DNA from: Nanobdellota archaeon
GTDB taxonomy: Archaea > Nanobdellota > Nanobdellia > SCGC-AAA011-G17 > VGLX01
DNA: 5,811 nucleotides
Assembly (NCBI GenBank): GCA_018894775.1
Contig: JAHIPG010000310.1
Location: 1 to 5,811, forward strand
Direction of reading: 5' to 3'
Made by a program: the position numbers and the translations under genes. This document shows positions 1 to 4,728 of the stretch, in pieces (the first letter of the stretch is position 1; every line of letters begins with the position of its first letter). Below the pieces are notes generated by a model. It saw only the letters and a list, made by a program, of their open reading frames with translations. It was not told where the DNA came from and did not search any database.

Positions 1-673
1 GCACAAGTTTATCCGGAGCTTTTGTTGGATTTAATCTTCCAAAGAACAGAACTATTTTGTCTTTTTTTCTTATCTTTAATTTTTTTCTAAAATCATTATT
101 TTTTATCGGTTTCAATAATAGTTTATCCATTCCGTTAGGGATTACTTTTATTTTATCTCTTGTTACACCCCATTTTTCTATAAATTTCAGTTCCCAAGGC
201 GTTATAGCAATTATTTTATCTATCCATTTGAAGCTAAGTTTCAAGAAGGTAGGATAAGTTAATTTAACCATTATTCTCCCTAATAAGGACCTATAGCCTT
301 CTGTCCAAGGGCAATGCGTAGTATGCACATGAGTTATCCCTTTAAGCTTAGATACTAGTGCTGCGAAGAATACGTAAGAATGTCCTGATACATGGCTGTG
401 GATTAGATCAAAGTCTTCTTTCCATAGCTTCCATAGTATTGATGGCCAGAAGGTTGCAAAATTAGCGATTGTAAACCAGTTATAGCATCTATGAACATGC
501 ACTCCGTTTATTATCTCTTCCTTCACAGGTATCCTCTTATATTTATCAGAGTCTGAGCAGTAGACATGAACTTTATGTCCCTGTTTTACATATCTTTCTG
601 CTAATTCTTCAACTACCTGTTTCACTCCACCTATTGCTGGAGTGTAGAATGCTGTTACGAATGCTATTTTCAT
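1..673 (-). CDS. GT4-family glycosyltransferase, N-terminal part (C-terminus off the left edge)
   Basis: This is a partial gene: 224 codons read without a stop from the ATG at 673 to the left edge. The product transfers a sugar from a nucleotide-sugar donor, probably at the inner face of the membrane; donor and acceptor cannot be told. Visible features are a first beta strand (MKIAFVTAFYTP), the GT4 Gly-Gly-Val loop at residues 15-17 followed by the helix ending in a Gly-His-Lys-Val turn (32-35), a DLIHSH strand at 89-94, a second strand with HVHTTH at 115-120, the domain linker IPNGMD at 178-183, and the start of the C-terminal Rossmann domain (FFGRLNPTKAPDKL, 210-223). The Glu-x7-Glu motif would lie beyond the edge. 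The start is well placed because strand 1 begins at residue 2. There is no Shine-Dalgarno, and a TATA-like box about 27 nt upstream suggests a leaderless mRNA. The family is clear; the substrate is not. Confidence 0.9.
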   Translation of the reverse strand, partial: MKIAFVTAFYTPAIGGVKQVVEELAERYVKQGHKVHVYCSDSDKYKRIPVKEEIINGVHVHRCYNWFTIANFATFWPSILWKLWKEDFDLIHSHVSGHSYVFFAALVSKLKGITHVHTTHCPWTEGYRSLLGRIMVKLTYPTFLKLSFKWIDKIIAITPWELKFIEKWGVTRDKIKVIPNGMDKLLLKPIKNNDFRKKLKIRKKDKIVLFFGRLNPTKAPDKLV

Positions 674-710
674 GTTTTAGATAACAGAATTCAAATTAAT
701 AAAACTTTTG
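674..710 (-). promoter_or_regulatory. Putative archaeal TATA-box promoter for the GT4 gene starting at 673
   Basis: On the minus strand, TTTTATTAAT occupies 704-695, preceded by an A-rich stretch (CAAAAG) that could act as a BRE. Its centre is about 27 nt upstream of the ATG. Archaeal TATA boxes sit about 26-27 nt before the transcription start, so transcription would begin at or next to the start codon. The bases before the ATG (GTTATCTAAAAC) contain no Shine-Dalgarno, which fits a leaderless transcript. The region is very AT-rich, so a chance match is possible. Confidence 0.4.
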
Positions 711-734
711 TTAAATAAAAAAAAGAAAAGATAT
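711..734 (-). terminator. T-rich transcription terminator after the small exported-protein gene
   Basis: Just past the TAA stop at 739-737, the minus strand reads CTTTTCTTTTTTTTATTTAA (730-711), including an uninterrupted run of eight T. No GC-rich hairpin precedes it. Archaeal RNA polymerase can terminate on oligo-T tracts alone, whereas a bacterial intrinsic terminator would need a stem-loop. The tract separates the exported-protein gene from the next promoter, which is where a terminator is expected. Confidence 0.5.
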
Positions 735-736
735 TT

Positions 737-1198
737 TTAAGGTACTGTGAAGCATCCGCCAGGCATGGTAAATTGTTTTATATTGTAGTCCCATACTCTT
801 CCACAGTATTCGCCTTCCCAGCTTTCAGGTATTCTGTAATCAGCCCATGTTACTCTGTCTGGTCGACATTTGTTTCCACCGCAGTTTTGGTCAAGTTCTA
901 TCTGACCTACTCTTGCTCCACCTGCTTCTCTATAGATTGATAGTTTTCTTTGGGTACCTTCTGAGCCAACTTCGACTGTAAAGTATACTTTTTTACCATT
1001 TTCTACTATGGGATTATTCATCTTGACTATACTTGGATCGTTAGAAGCGTATACTTGTGAAGGAATCGCTTCGTATGCTGATCTACCTTCATTCTTCAAG
1101 ATAAGTTGTCCTGTAAACTTCTCAAAGTTAAGACCTACTAGGACTGCTACTAACAATATAGAAAGTGCCATTAGCGTAGTTTTTTTATCAAAATTCAT
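737..1198 (-). CDS. Small membrane-anchored or secreted protein with four cysteines, function unknown
   Basis: I do not recognise this 153-residue protein. Residues 1-8 are polar and include Lys-Lys. Residues 9-23 form a hydrophobic segment (LMALSILLVAVLVGL) that acts as a signal anchor or signal peptide; no Ala-x-Ala cleavage site, lipobox or class III (pilin) signal is visible. A Phe-Thr-Gly-Gln stretch follows at 28-31. The remainder looks extracytoplasmic and beta-rich, with alternating hydrophobic residues (VYFTVEV at 71-77, KLSIYRE at 85-91) as in Ig-like sandwich domains. Cys106 and Cys111 form a C-x4-C loop, with Cys132 and Cys149 later, so two disulfides are possible. Trp118, Trp127 and Trp136 cluster in the C-terminal third. 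The start is supported by a strong GGAGGAG 8 nt upstream. It lies between two glycosyltransferase genes and may be an acceptor, surface or carbohydrate-binding protein; that is a guess. Confidence 0.85.
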   Translation of the reverse strand: MNFDKKTTLMALSILLVAVLVGLNFEKFTGQLILKNEGRSAYEAIPSQVYASNDPSIVKMNNPIVENGKKVYFTVEVGSEGTQRKLSIYREAGGARVGQIELDQNCGGNKCRPDRVTWADYRIPESWEGEYCGRVWDYNIKQFTMPGGCFTVP

Positions 1199-1255
1199 TT
1201 TAATATCTCCTCCATATTTTTAATGTTATAATATACATATTACTAAATAAACATA
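1199..1255 (-). promoter_or_regulatory. Promoter/RBS region of the exported-protein gene (strong Shine-Dalgarno)
   Basis: GGAGGAG on the minus strand (1213-1207) lies 8 nt before the ATG and is the strongest Shine-Dalgarno in the window. Upstream, GTTTATTTAG (1252-1243) is a TATA-like element; a start about 26 nt downstream, near 1221, would leave a leader of some 22 nt that contains the Shine-Dalgarno. A second AT-rich candidate, ATGTATATTATAAC at 1237-1224, would place the start too close to keep the Shine-Dalgarno. The Shine-Dalgarno is solid; the choice of TATA box is tentative. Confidence 0.5.
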
Positions 1256-2395
1256 TTATATAAACTTTTCTACAGCATTCAAGATATCAGACTCTGTTAT
1301 AAGCCTCATACAGTCAAATTTCTTATTACATGTGTGTTTCATACAGCTTGTACAGGTTTTATTCTCTTTGAAGATTATGGCTGATTTTTGAGTGTATGGC
1401 TTCCATATTCTTGGATTTCCTGCGCCAAATAATGCAATTATTGGCTTGTTGAGCGCTGCTGCTACATGCATGGCTGACGTATCCACACTGATTGTTAAGT
1501 TTGCGCGTTTTATTGCAGCGAAGAATTGTTTCATGTCTGTCTTTCCTGCAAGATTAACAGCATGATTTTCCATCAGATTAATGATTCTCTGGTTGTAATC
1601 TTTATCTTTTTGCACTCCTGTGAATATTATCTTTGCCTCGTATTTTTTTACCAGCTCATCTGCCACTCTTGCAAATTTTTCTACAGACCATTCATGAGTC
1701 TTATGTTGTGGTGCTGCATGTATTCCGATAACAATATCTTTTTTTGTTATTTTTTCTTTTTTTAACAGATCATTTATATATTTCTCCGCAGGTTTTGTTG
1801 TGTATACCTCTAGATGTTTATCAACAGTATCTGCTCCGATAGTCCTTATTACGTCAAGATTGTCTTCTACTTTATGTTTAGTTTTGAATGTTGGTTTTGT
1901 CTTTCTGTGTAAGAAGAATCCTTTTCCTTCAAGAAATCCTACTTTCGTACAGCCTATTCGGAAAGGAATCTTAGCTTTTTTTAGAAGCTTGCTTGCTTTA
2001 TAATTCCCTATATCTACTCCAGGGTGTAACAGAACAGCAAGGTCATATTTACCACTTAGTTCTTTTGTTATTGAATTGAAACTTCTGTCAAAATCTTGTT
2101 TATCATATATTAGTATGTTGTTTATGTTAGGATTTCCTGTGAGAACAGCCTTCATTGATGGTCTAAGCATAATGTCTATATTTGCAATATGAAATTTTTG
2201 TTTTAATGCTCTAAGTGTAGGGGTAATTGCTATAACATCTCCTATGTATAGAAGCTCTACAACAAGAATGTTCCTTACACTTTTAGGGACTCTTTTTTTC
2301 CCAGTGAATATATTTAGAATGTTAAATAGGGCATAATCTCCATACCATATCATTATCCTCATGAGATTTGAGAGTTTCTTGGTGAACGTTTCCAT
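1256..2395 (-). CDS. Family-9 glycosyltransferase (ADP-heptose:LPS heptosyltransferase-like)
   Basis: This 379-residue GT-B enzyme belongs to GT9, the family of WaaC/WaaF heptosyltransferases, which add a sugar from a nucleotide donor to a growing surface glycan. Residues 1-40 are a hydrophobic/amphipathic extension of the kind seen in many GT9 proteins and may contact the membrane, supporting the first ATG. The N-terminal domain opens at 43-64 with the family signature; Gly52-Asp53 matches the catalytic-Asp region. A linker precedes the donor domain, with the GIHAAPQHK loop at 224-232, Trp236 followed by SVEKFA, an NLAGKTD strand-turn at 281-287, the donor-binding SVDTSAMHVA at 303-312, and LFG at 322-324. 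The C-terminus carries Cys348, Cys351, Cys356 and Cys362, a pattern also seen in other GT9 subgroups and possibly metal-binding or structural. Activity as a true heptosyltransferase is not implied; no heptose genes are visible. No Shine-Dalgarno is present. Confidence 0.92.
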   Translation of the reverse strand: METFTKKLSNLMRIMIWYGDYALFNILNIFTGKKRVPKSVRNILVVELLYIGDVIAITPTLRALKQKFHIANIDIMLRPSMKAVLTGNPNINNILIYDKQDFDRSFNSITKELSGKYDLAVLLHPGVDIGNYKASKLLKKAKIPFRIGCTKVGFLEGKGFFLHRKTKPTFKTKHKVEDNLDVIRTIGADTVDKHLEVYTTKPAEKYINDLLKKEKITKKDIVIGIHAAPQHKTHEWSVEKFARVADELVKKYEAKIIFTGVQKDKDYNQRIINLMENHAVNLAGKTDMKQFFAAIKRANLTISVDTSAMHVAAALNKPIIALFGAGNPRIWKPYTQKSAIIFKENKTCTSCMKHTCNKKFDCMRLITESDILNAVEKFI

Positions 2396-2434
2396 AATTA
2401 TTTGTCTGATTTATTGTGTTTATATATGTTTTTA
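2396..2434 (-). promoter_or_regulatory. Putative archaeal TATA-box promoter giving a leaderless GT9 transcript
   Basis: The minus strand carries AACATATATAAAC (2430-2418), close to the archaeal TATA-box consensus and preceded by an A-run that could act as a BRE. The core TATATAAA (2426-2419) is centred about 27 nt before the ATG at 2395, so transcription would start at the start codon. No purine-rich Shine-Dalgarno lies in the bases before the ATG (CAGACAAATAATT). The element sits in the 47-nt gap after the ykgJ-like stop, suggesting that the GT9 gene has its own promoter. Confidence 0.5.
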
Positions 2435-2442
2435 TGGGGGGA

Positions 2443-2865
2443 CTATGTTGCTGGTTTTTTCTTCTCTTCAAATACATCTTTTATCTTTCCTTGTAGTTTT
2501 AAAGCAAATCTGTCCATAAGTTCTTTTGCCGTTCCATCTATTTTTTTCAGTAATTCCTTGTTTTCTGATATTTTTTTACCTTTACCTACGCCTGGGCATC
2601 CGGCGAATATTGTTAGTTTTCCTATTGCAAAGCTGAATTTTCTATCGTTAATGCCTGGAAAGAAAGGATATAACCTGCACATCAAAGGTTTATTGTCTTC
2701 TATTTTACATGTCTTGTCTTCAAGGAAATGGCAATGTTCTTTGTGTGATTTTATGTTGAATATTTTTTGTACTATTTCTTTGTTGGTTTCACAGCATTTC
2801 ATGCATTTTTGGCATTCCCACTGTGTGTTATTATCTACTGTGAGCCTTTTTGGTCGTTCTTTCAT
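2443..2865 (-). CDS. YkgJ-type CxxCxxCC cysteine-cluster protein
   Basis: This 140-residue protein matches the CxxCxxCC family (PF03692, YkgJ/UPF0153), small proteins thought to bind zinc or an iron-containing centre; their reaction is mostly unknown. The defining motif is Cys18-x2-Cys21-x2-Cys24-Cys25, following Trp16. Further conserved-looking cysteines are Cys45, Cys53, Cys63 (in PLMCRLYPFFP, typical of the family) and Cys90 (GCPG), giving eight potential ligands. The C-terminal 50 residues are rich in Lys and Glu and probably helical. There is no signal peptide or membrane segment, so it should be cytosolic. Its ATG overlaps the upstream rmlD stop as ATGA, and a Shine-Dalgarno AAGGAG (2879-2874) lies 8 nt upstream inside rmlD, implying translational coupling. 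Its tie to sugar genes is unexplained. The related FliB family methylates lysines in flagellin, so a modification role is conceivable, but there is no direct evidence. Confidence 0.88.
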   Translation of the reverse strand: MKERPKRLTVDNNTQWECQKCMKCCETNKEIVQKIFNIKSHKEHCHFLEDKTCKIEDNKPLMCRLYPFFPGINDRKFSFAIGKLTIFAGCPGVGKGKKISENKELLKKIDGTAKELMDRFALKLQGKIKDVFEEKKKPAT

Positions 2866-3728
2866 TTTTTTTGCTCCTTAATTTTTTCTAAACCTTCGAC
2901 AAAGCTTGACATTTGTATACCCTCTTGTTGCAGTTTTTGGATGTTTAAAGAGGTATTTTTAGGTCTTTGTGCTGCCCAATTCAATTTATGGGATGTTATA
3001 GGTTTTAAATATTTCTTATCAAAATTGAATATTTCAGCTATTCTCACAGCCATACTGAATGGAGATAGTTTTTCTGAACCTGTTAGATGATAGGTTCCTT
3101 GTCTTTTTTTAAGTATTAGGGCATTTAAGGCTTCTGCTATATCATCCACTAATGTTGGTGTTCTCATGTGATCTGCTATGAGAGTTATATATTCTTCATT
3201 GTTTAATTTATTTATGCACCAGCTTACAAATTTTTTATTCTGTTTTGATCCGTATAAGAAGGATGTTCTTGCTATTATGTAATTAAGCCCTGAGCCTTTT
3301 ACGAGTTGTTCTGATTTCAACTTTGTTTTTCCATAGTAGTTCAGTGGATTGGGCAAGTCTTCTTCTATATAGCTTCCTTTTTTCCCATCAAAGATAAAAT
3401 CTGTAGACAAGTAGATTAGTTTTGAGTCATTCAGCTTACAGCCTTGTATGACCTTCTCTGTTCCAGCCACATTTATTTTGTACGCCTCTTCTTGATTGGT
3501 CTCACAGTAATCTACGTCTGTAATTCCGGCTGTATGTATGACTATGTCTGGTTTTGTTTCTTTGAAGATTGTAAGATTCTTTTTTGCTAAATCATAAGTG
3601 TAAAGATTTTTTGCTTTGTTCTTAAAGCAGGTTCCTATGATTTTATACTGTTCAGAGAGTTGTTCATAGAGTTTTGATCCTAGAAGTCCAGATGCTCCTA
3701 TTATTAGGATTTTAGTTTTAGCCACCAT
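2862..3728 (-). CDS. rmlD: dTDP-4-dehydrorhamnose reductase family protein (RmlD-like)
   Basis: This 288-residue short-chain dehydrogenase is of the usual RmlD length. RmlD reduces dTDP-4-dehydro-L-rhamnose with NAD(P)H to dTDP-L-rhamnose, the last step of the pathway. The nucleotide-binding loop is GASGLLGSKL at 11-20. Further family marks are PDIVIHTAG at 60-68, a Thr-Asp-Val-Asp-Tyr-Cys-Glu stretch at 70-76, the STDFIFDG motif at 108-115 and the catalytic YGKTK at 132-136 (Tyr132, Lys136). RTSFLYG at 154-160 and the ADHMRTPT segment also fit RmlD. The start overlaps rmlB by 25 nt out of frame. The first beta strand begins at residue 6, so a much later start is unlikely; a GTG at codon 2 would still overlap. 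The Shine-Dalgarno is weak (GAG about 10 nt upstream), so initiation probably depends on rmlB translation. Without rmlC in view, a reductase for another 4-keto sugar remains possible. Confidence 0.88.
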   Translation of the reverse strand: MVAKTKILIIGASGLLGSKLYEQLSEQYKIIGTCFKNKAKNLYTYDLAKKNLTIFKETKPDIVIHTAGITDVDYCETNQEEAYKINVAGTEKVIQGCKLNDSKLIYLSTDFIFDGKKGSYIEEDLPNPLNYYGKTKLKSEQLVKGSGLNYIIARTSFLYGSKQNKKFVSWCINKLNNEEYITLIADHMRTPTLVDDIAEALNALILKKRQGTYHLTGSEKLSPFSMAVRIAEIFNFDKKYLKPITSHKLNWAAQRPKNTSLNIQKLQQEGIQMSSFVEGLEKIKEQKK

Positions 3729-4660
3729 TTTCTATTTTCTCGATACCATTTCGCTGTTTCTTTAATGGCTTCTTTAAAATCGTATTTTGGTTCCCATCCC
3801 ATTTTTTTCATCTTTGATATGTTTAGAGAATATCTTCTATCATGTCCAGGCCTATCTTTAACGAAATCTACGTAGCTATCATCCTTATCGAGTTCTTTAA
3901 GAAGTAGTTTTGTTATTTCAAAGTTAGTCTGTTCAGTTCCACCGCCGATATTGTATATTTCCCCTATTTGGCCTTTATGTAAAATTTTGTCTATTGCTTC
4001 ACAGTTATCAATTACATATAACCATTCTCTTACATTTAATCCATCTCCATACAGGGGGACTTTTTTCCCTCTTAAAAGATTTGTCACGAATAATGGTATA
4101 AGTTTTTCGGGATGTTGATATGGTCCAAAGTTATTTGAACTTCTTGTTATTATCGTCGGTACGTCGAATGTTATATTGTATGCCCTTGCAAGCATGTCTC
4201 CTGCCGCTTTTGATGCAGAGTAGGGGTTATTTGGTTCAAGTATATCTATTTCTTTTGAAGAGCCTTTTGTTATTGAGCCATAAACTTCATCTGTTGATAT
4301 TTGAATGAATTTTTGTATCCTGCAGAGCTTTGCTGCATCTAAAAGGGTCTGTGTACCTTTTACGTTAGAATGAATGAACGCATTTGAGTCTCTTATAGAA
4401 TTATCTACATGTGATTCTGCTGCGAAGTGCACTACAACGTCACTCTGCTTCATTATGTCAAGAACTAAATTTTTGTTGCAAATATCTCCTTTTATGAAAT
4501 TATATTTTGGATTCTTCTCAATATCTTTCAGGTTTTCTAAGTTACCTCCATATGTCAGCTTGTCTATATTGCAAATTTTATAGTTTTTATGATTATCAAG
4601 CATGTATCTAACAAAATTACTCCCGATAAATCCACATCCACCTGTAACCAGAATGTTCAT
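3704..4660 (-). CDS. rmlB: dTDP-glucose 4,6-dehydratase (RmlB)
   Basis: This 318-residue extended short-chain dehydrogenase, slightly shorter than many RmlB proteins, converts dTDP-D-glucose to dTDP-4-dehydro-6-deoxy-D-glucose with tightly bound NAD+, the second step of dTDP-rhamnose synthesis. Evidence is the TGGCGFIGSN loop at 6-15, IDKLTYGGNLENL at 32-44 (characteristic of the dTDP-glucose enzyme), HFAAESHVDNSI at 78-89, STDEVYG at 122-128 with the catalytic Thr123 and the Asp124-Glu125 dehydration pair, YSASK at 147-151 (Tyr147, Lys151), RSSNNFGPYQHPEKLIP at 173-189, REWLYV at 211-216 and DRPGHDRRY at 269-277. All catalytic residues are present. The ATG follows a good Shine-Dalgarno. It heads a compact rmlB-rmlD-ykgJ unit. 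Related UDP-sugar dehydratases or epimerases are less likely given the DE pair and the RPGHDRRY motif. Confidence 0.95.
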   Translation of the reverse strand: MNILVTGGCGFIGSNFVRYMLDNHKNYKICNIDKLTYGGNLENLKDIEKNPKYNFIKGDICNKNLVLDIMKQSDVVVHFAAESHVDNSIRDSNAFIHSNVKGTQTLLDAAKLCRIQKFIQISTDEVYGSITKGSSKEIDILEPNNPYSASKAAGDMLARAYNITFDVPTIITRSSNNFGPYQHPEKLIPLFVTNLLRGKKVPLYGDGLNVREWLYVIDNCEAIDKILHKGQIGEIYNIGGGTEQTNFEITKLLLKELDKDDSYVDFVKDRPGHDRRYSLNISKMKKMGWEPKYDFKEAIKETAKWYRENRKWWLKLKS

Positions 4661-4705
4661 AGTAACGCACCTTCTAAAACTATTAAAATCAGGGTTTAAT
4701 AAGTT
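4661..4705 (-). promoter_or_regulatory. Shine-Dalgarno and possible promoter upstream of rmlB
   Basis: The minus strand reads AGAAGGTG at 4675-4668, a 6-of-7 match to the archaeal GGAGGTG Shine-Dalgarno, ending 7 nt before the ATG. A TATA-like element, CTTATTAAAC, lies at 4703-4694. A start 26 nt downstream would fall at about 4672, within the Shine-Dalgarno, so either the start is slightly earlier or rmlB is read through from the GT4 gene upstream. No T-rich terminator is seen on this strand between 4728 and 4661, which favours at least partial read-through. Confidence 0.35.
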
Positions 4706-4728
4706 TTTTGTTTGTAAGGACCAGCAGA

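Noticed and set aside
57..257. 66-codon hydrophobic plus-strand open frame resembling a small membrane protein
   Set aside because: It is antisense to the left-edge GT4 gene; the hydrophobicity arises from the complement of Lys/Ile/Asn codons.
737..1198. Small exported protein as a type IV pilin or archaellin
   Set aside because: No class III signal peptide motif is visible: there is no Lys/Arg-Gly/Ala before the hydrophobic stretch and no Gln-x-Ser-x-Glu pattern.
2402..2881. 159-codon plus-strand open frame
   Set aside because: It is antisense to the ykgJ-like gene, is rich in Phe/Ser/Cys as expected from the complement of a Lys/Glu-rich gene, and shows no recognisable family.
2767..3090. 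107-codon plus-strand open frame
   Set aside because: It is antisense to the well-supported rmlD and ykgJ genes, with low-complexity hydrophobic composition.
4661..4728. T-run (4704-4709) in the gap upstream of rmlB as a terminator
   Set aside because: The T-run is on the plus strand; on the transcribed minus strand it is an A-run, so it cannot terminate the upstream GT4 transcript.
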